A stretch of DNA of 64,000 bases from Bursaphelenchus xylophilus (lineage: Eukaryota > Nematoda > Chromadorea > Rhabditida > Aphelenchoididae): positions 5,456,001 to 5,520,000 of the forward strand of contig CAJFCV020000001.1 of assembly GCA_904066235.2 (NCBI GenBank). The letters are read 5' to 3'. The position numbers and the translations under genes were made by a program. The stretch's first letter is position 1, and every line of letters starts with the position of its first letter. Of this stretch, positions 12,401-25,104 are shown piece by piece. Under the pieces are notes generated by a model. That model made no database searches. It was not told the DNA's origin and was given only the letters and a program-made list of their open reading frames with translations.

Positions 12401-15400
12401 ATTGCCGGGACGGAAGAAGAATTGACCCGTGGCTGTGTACAATTGTTCCAGTGGGACATGAAGAGGGGTCTCCGAGTTGGGGTCAAGTGTTCCACAACTG
12501 TCAAGATTCGTATCATCTCTCATCGAGTAGATTTCAATGGGGACATCCATGTGATTCACAAACTAAAACAAGGTTAATTTTACCAGCATTCCCAAACCCC
12601 AACTCAAAAGCTGAACTTTCACCAACTTACATTGACCAGTGACTGCAATGTGACAACTTTTCGTCCACTTTCAATGTCCGTATCAACCACAAACGACCAC
12701 TGTTTTCCAGAATCGGCATGTTTTGGCAGCCTGATACATCTTTTGATGGCCCTGTGGACGTCCACTCTTCTGTGAGTATCCAATAACTTCAGTAATAGGT
12801 CCGTTCTTCGTCTGTCTTCTTCCGGTTGAAGGCCCACTTTCTGTTCCCATCCAATTGGGTTCAATTCGACATAATCTCCATGAGTTGCATCAATGGCTTC
12901 GCCGGTGTCATTCACCTTCATAGTATCCGAATTCAGGACTTGGACATGGATTCCGGTCTCATTCTTGATCAGATAAGGGCTTGTCCCTGAAAATGGGCCA
13001 TCAAAACCAAGATTACATAACAAAATCTTGCAAAATCATCTTATCCTTACCAGGCAGGTCCTTTCTTTTCGGTGGAGCAATCTGTTTGGCCGCCTTTTCG
13101 AATACTTCTCCAAGATGAGTTGTCAATTGGATAAAGCTCTTCGTGACGGTCATATTCATGAGTTCCGAGGCCGAGACGTCGACGGTCATCTTGGGTGGGG
13201 GCATTTTTCCCTCGCCCGCCTCTTCTTCGGAATGAGTTCGGACTTGGGCCTTCAACTGCCAGGGTTCCCATTCTCCATTCTCTCTTTGGATCGGCTCAAT
13301 CACAGGCTCCCAGACCGAGAAAGTTTCATTGAAGTAGCTCATTTGTAGTTTCAGGACACTGTCCACTTGCATTCGCCCCGACCAATCGGAGATCGAGCCC
13401 TCGAAGCCGGATTCGATCAGGATCATAGGGATCGTGCCATCGTCGACGTCGGCTTCCACGGTGATAATGAACTTCTCAATTACAAAGCTCGCCTAAAACA
13501 GCAAAATTATTCGTCTTCCCAAAAAATTTTTTTTTGTACATTAAGCAAATCTCACCGTTTCCAAGAAAGGACAGGCTTCCACAATATCCAATTCAGGTTT
13601 AAAGTCATCTGCGGCGTCTGTCGCGACCTCGGTGAACCACCAATACTCTCCATGTTCCAATTTCTTGGGCTCCCAATAATTCGGATGTTGTTTCAGGACG
13701 GCTTTCGTCGACGATTGTTGATCAATCACTTGTTTGTTGGCTGAGAACGATGATGCAACTGCGCTGAGAAGTAAGATGACAGCTGGTGAGACCTTCAGAT
13801 GGATAGTGTCAATGCAGATTGCAAAGTCTTGGGCTTTGGTCACATTATTGATGGATCCGCTTAGAACAACATCAAGTTTTCTGAGGACATAACGATGGGC
13901 CAGGTGACGTTTGTTTTCGGCAAAGTAAGTCGAGACGATCTGGAGGTTCTGGATGCGAGCATCGACTTGTTGGACATTATCTTGCTGTAAAATCGGTCAA
14001 ATTATATCGCAAATACCCTCTCATTGCCCTAACAAGGGCTCGGCAAAACCTCGTCCCCTGGTTTTATCTTGAAACATACACCATTCGAAAGAGCGTAAAA
14101 AACTGGTCTAGGATCACCTTGAATTAGCTGCTATTATCCACTTACGGGCTGGCTAGCGGGCATTTTCTAAAATTTCCAATTTGGATTTCGGAACTCTTTG
14201 CTTCTGAGACGTGAACGAGATCGAATAATCACTTTTCATATAAATATTAGTCATTTATGAGGTTGAAGCTTCAACCTATGTCAAAAAATACAAAAGGTTT
14301 TCTGAGTTTGAGACATTCAGGTTGATGTACTCAATGAGTGATTGCGCGATGTTTTAGGTCCTGTAACTCAAGACAAACGAAGATGTTCCAAACATATAAG
14401 ATGTTTTCAGACTCAATTTTTACGTACTTTCCGTTAGCGGGCATTCCTAGTAAAAATATGAAAGCCTTCGAAAGTTTCGACCACCCAGGATGTCCCACTA
14501 CAAGGTCAAAGAGGCCAAAATAAAAAAAAAGAAAAAGTTGTAGTTTTTTCTATTAAAATGGACCTGAGTATACACAAAGGTGTATTCAAAAATTAAACAT
14601 AACTTTCTGACTCTATTTGTTCCATACTAGCCAGAAAAATTAAAAAATTCAAAAGAGGATTCGAACCCGCTTCGCAGGTCCTTGAGCAGCGCCTTTCCCC
14701 ACTAGGCCACCGAAGCACTGCTTCGGTTTGCTTTTGAAATCGATCGCGTTTGTTTTCTCAAAATAAGGGTGAGACTAGCCTAGAACTAAAAAATTCTCGC
14801 TAGCCAGCGCGTAAGTGGATAATAGCAGCTAATAAAAGTCGCTTCTAGACCAGTTTTTTACGCTCTTTCAAATGGTATATGTTTCAAGAAAAAACCAGGG
14901 GACGAGGTTTTGCCGAACCCTTGTAAGACTTTAAAATTCTTGCAAAACTTACATTGGTGACATCCGATTTGCACGAGAATGACAAGATCAGTGCCTGAGA
15001 GTTGTCTGGATCAGTTGAATTCTCGATCAAAATCACTTCAATGTCCTGAATTCGGGCCTTCAAAGTGATGGCCGGGGATGGTTTCCCCGGACACGTCTCG
15101 GTTGTCGCCGCCGGTTTATTGGTTGTTCCACTCGGAGTTGCACTCAACGCCGGTCTCTTGATCAACATCGGGTCCGTATCATCTTCTTCCGGAGGTTTTG
15201 GGACCACAAAGAAGTTCGAAAGAGCCCCCAAGAACTCGGGGCACAAGTACAGGAAGAAGGAAGATGAGGTCAAATCAATTTGCTTGTCGCCCTTCGCATT
15301 CTGCTCAAACTTCATGGAAACAAACAGGGAATTGGGCGTGCCCGAGTGTTTTTTGTCCATCAAGCGACTAATTTTGGTTTGATCCGACGGTCTGCGATCG

Positions 15401-18400
15401 TCCATTGTGAAACTGCGCAGGGATAAACTCATATCAATGGCGCCTTGTTCTGTCATCCAACCCGACACCTTCAGCTGGGCAATGTTCATTTGACCGAACT
15501 TGTGGTTGTCTGGACGGCTCACAGTGCCTTCTGAGTTCTGAAACAAAGGTTTTTAGTCTCCTTATTCACAACAACACATCTATGATAATGTAAATCAAAC
15601 TAAAAAAAGTTCGCATCCTTACCTCCAACCCAGATCCTCCAGTATACAATCTCGCGTCGATTTCATCCATTTGAAACTGGAAGACGATCCTCTTGTGATC
15701 TGTAGCATCCTTCTTTTTCTCATCTTTTTTCTCTTCGGCCTTCTTTGCTGGAGTTCCTGGCTCCACATCCACCTCAGCCCCAATATCCTGCCTCTCTTCT
15801 TCTGGCCCCATTTCTTCCACTTGTCCAACGGCCACGAATCTCTTGGGCGGAGGGGGAGTTCCTTCTCCAAGATTTCCAGCCAAAGTGTGCATCACCAAAG
15901 TATAGTCCTGCTGGGCCATGGAGACATCAATTAATGGGAGATGAGCGTCGACAGCAATCTCTGGGAGGTCCTTGTGTGTCGCAAATGACAGGTTTCGATG
16001 GATTGTGAGGGTAAAAGTCAGCGGTTTCAGCATGTTACACTTGGCGGCGACGTCCAAATTATCCTTGGCAATCCGAGCAGCAGCAACGTGGACATCCTAC
16101 AATTAAAATGCATAGAGATCACCAAGAACAGCCTATAATCCCCCAACTTCACTCCACTTGCCTTGATTTGGATGACCATACTATCCACTACAGCCCCGTG
16201 TTGAACACTGAATCCATTTTTAACCACCAATTTACCCAGATCCAGCCAAAGGGCCTGATCGGAGGTGGATAAACGAGGGATGACAATGGCCGGGGCGTTC
16301 AATTCCACGTCCAATCTGATTCTCTGAGGGTTGTTTTCCAGCATTTCCCGGACATTCATCGCGGCTTCCGATGCCTTGGCCTGGGCGGCTTGTTGGGCTG
16401 TAGCCGCAGCAGCGGCGGCTTCTTCTTGGAATGGGGAGATCCAATTCTAAAACAAAATACATCATCAACGTGAATACGAAACTCACCAGCATTCTATTCA
16501 GCCACAAATTGAGGAAAACAAATCTCATTTGGGCGAATCTCATTCTGACGGTCATGTCATGCTCGTTGGTCGACATATTCTTCCTCTCATTGTCGGTTCT
16601 GATCAACTGAACAAAGTCCAAAATGAACATATCCACTTGATTCTCATGCTTGGGTAGCTGAACGATCATCAAATGTTTGTGAGTTGCATTGGGGGTCTCA
16701 TCGATCATCTTGATGTCCCTCAGCGATGCCTTCACGGCCGTTTCCTTCGGCTTCATGAGGACGGCGGCCTTTGCCCCGGAGATGTCCAACGAAGTGTCGG
16801 GGCCTTTGCTCGAGCCAATCAGGAGTCGCAGAGAGATTATATTCGCATTCAACTCCATTTTGGTGAGATTTTCATCCACCGATTCCTGTTTTTGGACAAC
16901 TTTCTTCTTCTTTTTGGCGGCCGCGGCCTTCTTCTTGTTGGGGTCGTTGGTGTTATAGGACGATGCAAAACTCAAAAGACTAAACGAGAAAAATTCATTT
17001 CAAACTATAAATTTTCACATTCTCACCTGACTTTGCCCATGCTGACTTTTCTGCTGAGTTTTCTCCCATTCGGATCCCTCGATTCATCCAGTTTCTCATA
17101 CTTTTTCTGAACCTCCGCCAGTTCTTTTTGCAACTTCTCTCCATAACTTTTCAATTCGATCAGTGCCTCCTGATGTAGAGTTACATTTAAAGTTTCGAAA
17201 TTGAAATTAATGAACTGTTCCGTTGATTTGTACTCCGTCTTGAAGAAGGGAGACTCCTTGTTGGCCTGGATGAAAGTCATCCGCATTAAATGATCTCCTT
17301 CGGCATGGAAATTGTCAATCAAATAGAGGGTCTGTCTGTTGGGGAGGAGGGATTGGAAGGTGGGCATCTCCACAGTAAGACTACCGAGATGGGTTTGGAC
17401 CTTCATGTCGTTGGTTCTCATCTGGAACCCAAACCCGAGTTGTCGGATATTGGCGGACAATAAGACTGACAGTCCCCGGCAAACCTCTACTCCAATTTGG
17501 TTCAACTTTAAGTTGACGTCGATCTAAAAACAGCAAATATAGACCATAAATCGCTATAAACACATGCATTGTCCCTAAAAACTGACCTGAACCATTTGTT
17601 CTCTCTGAATGCTCGATTCTTTCTGGGTGTTATCCACATATTCCCTGGAGCTGAGCAAAGCTTCCTCTCTATCAGCTCTTCTCACCGCATCCTCATCAAG
17701 TTCATTGACTTCCATAATCGCTCTCATCTTGGCTCGATCTCTCAGATTTCCAGCATGAACCGGCTCCACCTTCGCGGCCAGATCAACTTCAGGTTCGGCT
17801 TCGCCCTGCGGCACTGGAATGGAAAGGCCAAGCCGGGCCAATTCAATCAATCGTTCGTCCGAGATTTTGACGACCACATCGGGAAGGGTTCCATACAAAC
17901 GGAGTCTAAAAAAATTATATTATCCTTGTAATAATAAACTTACTTTGGGATGTTCAAATCATCGATTGAGCTCTTATGGAGATCCAATTCCAATCCAGTA
18001 GGTTTCAGGATGTGGCAGGGAGAAGAGGGATCAACTCTGGCATTCATACACTCATCAAAGGAATGACCGAACAACAGCTGCATATTAGACAACTTGATAT
18101 CGAATTTATCATAAGCCTTGATCATCAATTCCCTCAGGCGCTCATCCCTGACGTCTTGATACGAATCCGCGGAGACGTCATCGGTCGTTTGGATGGTGAG
18201 GACTCCAAGTTCAGTGACCAAATTTGATTTCTGTGCATCGAAAACCCCACCTTCACTGACCACAATCGTCGCCGGATCGATTCGAATGTCCAACTTGAGC
18301 TTGGACTTCTGGTCGACCGCGTGTTGAAGGCCAGACACTGACCGGGCTTTGACATCCTCGTATCGGGCGAGGGCAGCGGCTGTAAGCCTAAAAACCGTAA

Positions 18401-20708
18401 CGTCAAATTTTGATCAAAAAAAAATATTAAAAATCTCAACGCATTTGAGCTCAACGAAATACTTACTGATTGAGTCTGACCGATTCTGGAGGCTTGAAAA
18501 CTTCTGCAGCGGCGTTAATGGCCGGTGCGTGATATCTGAGGATAGTCGGGCTAATAAACAATCCCACAAATTGATCGTATTCTCCATTCAGAGGATTTGT
18601 AATGACATCCAGCTTCAACCAGTCCGTTTTCTCGTCCAATAAAGATAACATCGGGGTGCCGCAGCCACTCATCGACAGGGACTTGACCGATGATTTGAGG
18701 CTAAAACCAGAAATCATCACATTGCGCCATAAAGAAATAAAAACCAAAAAAACTTAACATCATGTTATACTTGCCTGATAGCCCTGGCCGAGGGTCTTTG
18801 TTCGAACCGTGCTCCAATATCGCTCAACTTCAGCTCCAGAGCATCTTCAACAATAATCGCGACAGTCTTCAGTGATGCTTTCACTCGGTTCTCCACAAAT
18901 TCCTTTGGATAATCCGTTGGAGGGGTGTTCTCCTAAAACAATGTAAAAAATCTTCCGTATCTCCTTACCTGATAATCGATGGCCTCAAAGAGTTTGGCCT
19001 TCTCTTCTGGAGTCATTGCTTGCTGGAATTTCTCGGCAATCTCATTGGCGTCGGCATTCTTGCTCGGTGGGGCAGCCGAATTTCCCCCTCCCCACCAGCT
19101 CTTGGCCCAGCCAGTCCAACCCTGCGGCTGATCTTCCAGGCGGGTTAATCCCTTCCGATCAATCTCCATTTCGGCTTGTTGGCGGGCAATGTTCAGATTG
19201 AACACGTCCAATTTCTTTTCCGCATTCTAAAACACAAAACTTTGTATTCTCCTTCCCGGCAGATGTCAAAAAAGAAACGAAATCCTCTTACCTCAATGAT
19301 GTTCGAGATCTCGGTGGACAAAGTCTTCTCCGTTTGCTTCATGACCCATGCTTTCTTGTATTCCCTGACCAGATTTCGATGTTTTTTCATTCGATGCCAA
19401 GACCAATTGTTTTTCTTTCGTCTGATATTCTCTTCCAAAATGCAAGTATACGCAAATCTCCACCTAAAACCATCACTAATTTCTTCTTTAAACTCTCAAC
19501 TCACCATTCCTTGTAATGTCCTTTGTATTCATTCAGATGCGGGCGATATTTCAAGTACCTGGCAGCCAGATTGAACCTCTCCTGCGCTTCCAAAAACAGC
19601 AGTATATCTTGGTACTGGAATCTCCCAATACAAAGGGCCAACCGCTCCAATTCCACGCCCAAATCCACCTTAGGAGTCTGCCAATTAGTGCCGTCGCTCT
19701 CTGGTTTCTGATTCAACTTTAGTTTGGCGTCCATCCGAATCGGTTCCAAGATGTATTTGTAATCTTTAGGCCGCTTGTCGGCCGAACTGATCGTCTCCAA
19801 AAGGGCCGTTCTGATCGCTTTTCTGTCATTCAGATCGGAGATAAGTTGGGTTCGAGAGTTCCAATAGATGGCGAGATCTTGAAGGTTGACTAATTTGTAG
19901 AAGATTTGGAGGGTCTCCTTGTGAATAGTCGCTTTGAAATCCTTGTCCGTCGTCCAAAATAATATAATTTTATTATCTGTAAAATAATTATATTTACCTG
20001 AAAATCGAGGGATCCCAGACTGATACCAGCAGCAAATGGTCGTCTCCTGTCCGTGTATTTATCTTCATATCGAACATGAATATTCTTGATATGAACTTGA
20101 AGGTTCTTGATGACCTGAGCGACCAATTTTTCGGTGAAAGTGTCGGCTTGAGGGTCTTTTGGCTCTAAAAAGACACATAAAGCATTAAAATGGCAGTTTT
20201 ATAAATTACTGAACAAAAATTTACAGTGCACATGACAAATTTTACATTATCCTGGACTTACTCCTCCTATTCTTCCTGTTCTCCTCCAACCTCGCCAACT
20301 CCTTCTGTTTGGTCTCATTATCGTTCTTTTTGGCCTTGGCCTCGTCATAGACAACTCCTTTATTTGGCACAACAACCAGGTAGAGACCTTCAATATTGGC
20401 GATCACCGGCTCCGTATACAAATTCTTCCATGGAATTTTGAGGACCAAATTGTCCAAACACCCAAACTTGAGCTTCACCGGGAGATCCAGCTGATCCATG
20501 GCCGTCTCTTTGACATCCAAATTTGTGAGTTTGACATCGCCTAAAGCAAAATAAAATTTGTTTTAAAAAATAATTAAAATGTCAAGCACAATAGAAAGAG
20601 TCCCCTACCTCCCCAAATCCCGATATTCAACTGTGATGCGTCGAGATTGTCGACGAAATCGCCGAGAAATCGATTTAATAAATCGGCGACTACACTTTCG
20701 AATACCAT
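6496..20708 (-). CDS. vps-13: VPS13 family bridge-like lipid transfer protein
   Basis: Roughly 30 exons encode a protein of around 3,000 residues. The first exon (20609-20708) gives the hallmark chorein N-terminus [19 protein letters not shown], followed by [20 protein letters not shown] and the [11 protein letters not shown] motif. Middle exons encode the beta-rich groove. The VAB/SHR-BD region lies at about 9.3-12.9 kb ([33 protein letters not shown]). The VPS13_C/ATG2_C region is at 7.4-8.6 kb ([40 protein letters not shown]) and the C-terminal PH-like module at 6.5-7.3 kb. The stop is at 6496-6498. Family knowledge: VPS13 proteins carry phospholipids between organelles at membrane contact sites. 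Introns hold two mobile elements (10917-11100 and 14033-14923). The exact exon count is uncertain. Whether it corresponds to human VPS13A/C or VPS13D was not resolved, but length and N-terminus favour A/C. Confidence 0.95.
10917..11100. mobile_element. Small TA-flanked MITE in a VPS13 intron
   Basis: The left end caaggggcggcaattttt and the right end, read inward as cagggtgcggcaattttt, are inverted and each is bordered by TA (10915-10916 and 11101-11102). The length is 184 bp. The CAGGGTG terminus resembles the other TA-flanked elements in this window, so it is probably Tc1/mariner-derived. It has no coding capacity. Confidence 0.65.
14033..14923. mobile_element. PIF/Harbinger-like non-autonomous element with tRNA-like insert, in a VPS13 intron
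   Basis: Inverted termini are CAAGGGCTCGGCAAAACCTC on the left and CAAGGGTTCGGCAAAACCTC read inward from the right. The match extends about 130 bp (14033-14160 against 14800-14923), including TGGATAATAGCAGCT and its complement. TAA flanks both ends (14030-14032 and 14924-14926), the 3-bp duplication expected of PIF/Harbinger elements. No transposase is visible. The interior carries a tRNA-like module on the minus strand at 14655-14722. It lies between the VPS13 exons that begin near 13985 and end near 14950. Confidence 0.75.
14655..14722 (-). other. tRNA-like Pol III module inside the PIF-like element
   Basis: Read on the minus strand it has an A-box-like TGGCCTAGTGG, a canonical B box GGTTCGAATCC about 35 nt downstream, and then a T run (TTTTTT) suitable as a Pol III terminator. 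The acceptor stem and anticodon arm do not fold into a standard tRNA, so this is a tRNA-derived sequence (SINE head or decayed tRNA), not a functional tRNA gene. Confidence 0.6.
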
Positions 20709-22481
20709 TTCTGAAAAAAGCCCAAATTAGAGGACCGAAAAGGTTTGCACAGAAGTAAAACCACGTTCAAATGAAAACAACGGATTTTAATATTCAGTGG
20801 CTCCACGAGCTGAATCATCCAATTTTAGAAACAAATCTTACACTTTCGAAAGGAAAAAAGTTTGGGAAAAAACAAGATAAACAGTAAAATAAATATTGGG
20901 AGAAGTAATTACCTTTACTCAATTTACAATCACATCCACCGCTCGGCGAGAGATTGATAAAAACGAGTGGAAAATTGGAAAAACAATCAAAAAAACGTAA
21001 ATGTTAGGTAAAATTAAATTTTTTCATGAATAAACAAATAAGAAACCGTCTTCTTACGAAAACGTATGTCTAAAGCCAAAAAAATCCGACGAAAACAACT
21101 CGAAAACAACTCATTTCCCTCTCCTTCCCCTATCATAATATTCAGACACAAATAAACACCTAAGGGCCTGTTTTCCGCCCCGATTTGATAAAAGCGGGCT
21201 TTCAAAATACCAAAAAGTGTCCAAACGACAATAAAAAAATGGATTGCTAAGAAAGAATACAAATTTTTTGATCTGAATCATCCAAATTTACATTGTTTTA
21301 GGTAAAAACCAAAACATTTTTTATATTCCAAGTCTTCTCGTGCCCATAAAAAGACCGGGCGCGCCCTAGAAAACAACAAAAAACAAAACAAACATCCGAA
21401 TTGAATTTCGCAAGCTGAAACACCAAAAGCTACCTAAATTCTTTATTTTTAATCCAATTTTCGGCTGAAAACGTATGGAAATTCAGAAACGGACAAACAG
21501 AGAGCAAAACAGGCATCACGAAGTCTCTCTTCATCTTCATTACATTTCTCTTCTGACTCATTTAACTCGGTTTTAGACCTCTTTTTGCATTTGTTTACCC
21601 CAAGAAAGCGAAAAAATTTGAAATTCATGGAGAAAATAAAATAAATCAATTGCAACGCCCTTGAAAGAATAGTCTGATGCACCTTATCCCTCCAACATTC
21701 CCAACGTCTGTTGTGAACGAGCTTTGGAACGTTGGAACGGCGAGAAAAAACAAGAGAAAATTATTTTCGTAAACAAGAAAAGACTTGACCCATAACGGGG
21801 AACACTTGACACAAAAGGGATTTTGTTGCGTAAATGCGTGCAATGGCATGAATGTAAAGTATGATGACTCATAACGAGAAATTGTTTTTATATAGGTATT
21901 TTTAGCAAGGTTTTCACAAAAGGCAACATCATTCCTGATGTTATTCATTAATTTTTAGATATTTTTTGGCTAATTTTTGATGAATAGAGAACACAGCCGA
22001 CATCCAGACCCAAAAGAGATCTCCATGGATCACTTCTACCCCCAACTTTTTGAACGTTTGCCTCCAATTCCCCTTTGAAATTGTTTTAAATGGCGTTCCA
22101 AACAGAAATCTTCGAACCCATTTGAATGGAGAGAGTCCAGACCGAAAGAAGCCGCGGTGCAGCGGTCTTTTTGTTTTGATCTCCCTGGTTCAACAGAAAA
22201 GCATAGGATGCTCAGATAAACATATTTTGCAGTAATAGCACTACTTTTTATTATACTAACTGTTCTATGTTATACTGCACATACTGTTATACTGTATGTA
22301 AAAGTCAATAGTCCAATATTTTGCTATAATATAAATGCATCGTGGAGAGTGTTTCTTTCTGTTTATGGTCGCTCGTAAAATTCAAATCGTGCCCCGATCC
22401 CTGCGCTTCGGCGGGGTTTAATGAGAAAAGGCAATCTAAATTTGAAAACAAGTGGGGATGAGTAATACGTTTATTGTACTT
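20709..22481. other. Intergenic, upstream of VPS13 and downstream of collagen
   Basis: This holds the presumptive VPS13 promoter and the collagen 3' flank. It is AT-rich with scattered short open frames that lack coding character. A short GC-rich hairpin (CCCCG ... CGGGG) sits at about 22393-22418. No gene is recognised. Confidence 0.45.
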
Positions 22482-23752
22482 TTAAGCTTTGTGATATGGA
22501 GCTGGCCCTCCACGAGGGGGACAAGGGCAGTAGGCAGCGTCATTTCCGGGGACTCCCATGGCCCCAGGCTGAAACAAATTAGATGTTTTTCTATATTACA
22601 TACACATGATGATATCGGAAGAAACTTGATTTCCTTACCAATCCGGGTGCTCCCGGGTTTCCTGGCTGTCCGGGAGTTCCTGGAGGTCCCATGGGTCCAG
22701 GCGATCCCATACTTCCCATCCCTCCGGGCATTCCAGGCGAGCCGGGAGGTCCCATTGATCCCATTGAGCCAGGGGGTCCAGGTGGGCCAGGCATAGAGCG
22801 GATTCTACTTCCACTTTGACCTGGAGCGCCTGGTCTTCCGTCGCTTCCCGGGTTTCCTGGAGCTCCCATATCTCCGGGAGGTCCCATCAGGCCAGGCGCG
22901 CCTTGTTGACCGGGGCTTCCGGGTGCTCCAGGCATTCCAGGAGGACCAGGCTGGCCGACCCCGCCCATTTGGCCCGGACTCCCTGGAGGTCCCATTGGGC
23001 ATTTTATACAACCATTGTAGCCATTGTTGGTGGTCAGGGAAACTCCTGGCGCTCCAGGACGACCGTCCATTCCTCTAGGGCCATCATCTACATTTCAGAT
23101 GTCATTAATAATATAATTTGTATTTTGATACGTAAAAGTATTTAGCTTACCTCCAGGCAATCCCGGGGTTCCTGGCGGGCCAGGCGGGCCGGAGGGGCAA
23201 TTTTGCGCTCTTCTTCCACAGTCTAAAAATCAAAATTTAATGGTTAACATAATATGTCATCATAAAAAATTTAGATTACTGTTATTTTGACTGTTACTTA
23301 CTGCATTGAGGCGCGGCTGGTGCGGGATTGTAAGAGGGCTGAGGCATTGGTTGTGGCATGGGTTGGGGACCGGGATTATAGCGAGGCTGGGCATAATGAC
23401 CGCCTCTTTTCTCCCTGAACAAGGATTCGAAAGGATTTGGGGTAAACTGATGCCTGGAGGCAAACTGACTGGGAACTTGGCCTTGGAGAAAAATCATCTC
23501 ATTCCAGGCGTCATTTGCAATATTCTGAATCTCATTTTTATATTCTAGTGTGAGTAAAGCAAAACGAAATACCTGAAATTCCTTCATTTCACCCATGATT
23601 TCCGTTTGTAAATTGTAAATGTCTTGGAAAAGCACTCCAATTGTAAGCAATGAGCAGACAATCACGGCGCCAGAGCCAAGAGTAGCCACCCAGATAGCTA
23701 CTCCACTCTTGGTTAGAGTATTATGATTATCTGTGACCTGTGATGAGGTCAT
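22482..23752 (-). CDS. Cuticle collagen
   Basis: Five exons (23573-23752, 23302-23524, 23151-23222, 22639-23087, 22482-22568) total 1,011 nt, giving 336 residues. The N-terminal cytoplasmic/TM block ([20 protein letters not shown]) is followed by the nematode collagen block ending [10 protein letters not shown] furin-type site REKR lies at 'LFREKRGG', then a Pro/Gln-rich linker and Gly-X-Y blocks interrupted at CGRRAQNC and NGCIKCPMG. The C-terminus is [10 protein letters not shown]. The Cys pairs flanking the Gly-X-Y tracts are the family's disulphide sites. Intron 1 is only 48 nt: splicing CAG|GTATTT to GATTCAG|AATATT restores the conserved block, whereas reading through does not. Family role: a secreted, cross-linked component of the cuticle. 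The specific col/dpy/sqt subgroup is not assigned. Confidence 0.93.
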
Positions 23753-24879
23753 CTAAAAAGTAAAAACAGTAACGGAAGCTAAAAAATTCTCGTAAGCTCA
23801 AGTAAACGATGACAATTAAATACCAGGCAACAAGTTAAAAGTGTTTGCTATTTATAAGTCAAAACTTCTCTAAAAATTGTCGATTAGCCAGGTTATGAAG
23901 TTGCGTAACCGGAAACCACACAATGACCAGACATATTACTTCATATTGTAGTTCTCTCCTCCCTAATTATCCACTTGGCGTCGTTTCCGCATAAACCGAC
24001 TAGAAACTTTTGTAACTTTGTTGCGCAACTCATTATTTCCGGTTTATTGGGTTCAGGGAACAAATTATTCAACATTTTTGTCCGGATATTGAGATAGGGC
24101 TTGTAGATGACTTCAATTTTCGCAGACTTTGACCAAATTTGTGAAAACGATCTACCCGCCATAGTTTCCAATCGTCACTCAACAATTCTCTTTTCATGAT
24201 ATAAAGGCTTAAATATCCTCACATTGGTCGCTGCGATGCCTGGAATCGAGTACAAGAAGTATTGTAAAAGTCGTCATCGTCAATCAGAGGTATGGCGGCA
24301 TCGGACGCGCGTATGGCCAGTGAATTTCTCGTGTCTCTTGTTTACTAGGTTTACAGCGCAAAAAATGTCGACATTGAATTTTAAAATTCATTGCCAAAAC
24401 AGCTCGAAAATCTCGGAAAACCAGTACGGACCTTGAAAAATTGCTGCAGTACGAAGATTAGGTGTTGTGCACTGATTTTGAACTTCTGTGACGTTTTTTT
24501 ACAACGGTTTTTATCGCTTTCAAAAAGTTCCAATATAAGATCCAAGCTTTTTACGTATTATGATTCATTAGCGAACATAAAACAATAACTTTAAATAACC
24601 CAGAATAGCAGGAAACATACTAATAGATATGAAAAGATAATAATTAAGAGTAACTGTATTATAAAACAACACATAAAGGTCACAAAGCAAATTGAAGCAT
24701 CTTGATAGGTGATTTCGATAGGAAGACATGTAAGATATTGTCTACTCATTTTCCGGATCAATCTCTAGAAAAAATTAAGTTATTGTAGAAGGGATTATAA
24801 AAAAATATTATATATAAAAGAAAGGTTAGGATATAAATAGGTACAACGAAGTACAAAGACACAGTGCACAGAATCTAGG
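23753..24879. other. Intergenic with duplicated gene fragments
   Basis: 23941-24290 carries fragments related to the 32-38 kb paralog cluster (listed separately). The remainder is AT-rich, with nothing recognised. Confidence 0.4.
23941..24290 (-). pseudogene. Chimeric fragment of the 32-38 kb gene cluster
   Basis: 24199-24290 is nearly identical to 37775-37875, the end of exon 1 of the gene at 36.2-38.0 kb, including its splice donor. The minus-strand reading LIDDDDFYNTSCTRFQASQ is shared. Directly adjoining it, 24095-24200 matches 32250-32375 (reading KRELLSDD and KLWRVDRF), a sequence found just downstream of the 32.5-36 kb gene. The two source segments are about 5 kb apart elsewhere but abut here, so this is a rearranged fragment, not an intact gene. 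No start or signal peptide is visible. Confidence 0.6.
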
Positions 24880-25029
24880 GGTCAAAAGCGGTTCAGATTG
24901 CATCCACCAGGAACATCCAAATACCGCCAAATACCTCCCTCTCTGACCAAAAATAACGCTTTCGGTCAGAGGGAGGTATTTGGCGGTATTTGGAATGCTT
25001 CCTGGATGAAATCGGAAGCGCTTTTGACC
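24880..25029. repeat. Long near-perfect hairpin (150 nt)
   Basis: A stem of over 60 bp with a loop of about 15 nt. The core CCAAATACCGCCAAATACCT ... CTGACC (24918-24950) pairs without mismatch to its complement at about 24966-24998. The outer stem GGTCAAAAGCG/CGCTTTTGACC closes it with a few bulges. It could be a small MITE or a precursor of small RNAs; the sequence alone does not decide. Confidence 0.75.
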
Positions 25030-25104
25030 ACTGGAGCCAGTCCCGCTCTGTATTAATGGGGTAAAAAATAGCGTTATGTGAAAAAAATTAGACATCCGGC
25101 GAGC

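Noticed and set aside
23294..23752. Reading the first collagen intron through as coding (continuous frame [15 protein letters not shown])
   Set aside because: Splicing 48 nt out joins EFQ to [10 protein letters not shown], the conserved collagen block, in phase, so the read-through frame is accidental.
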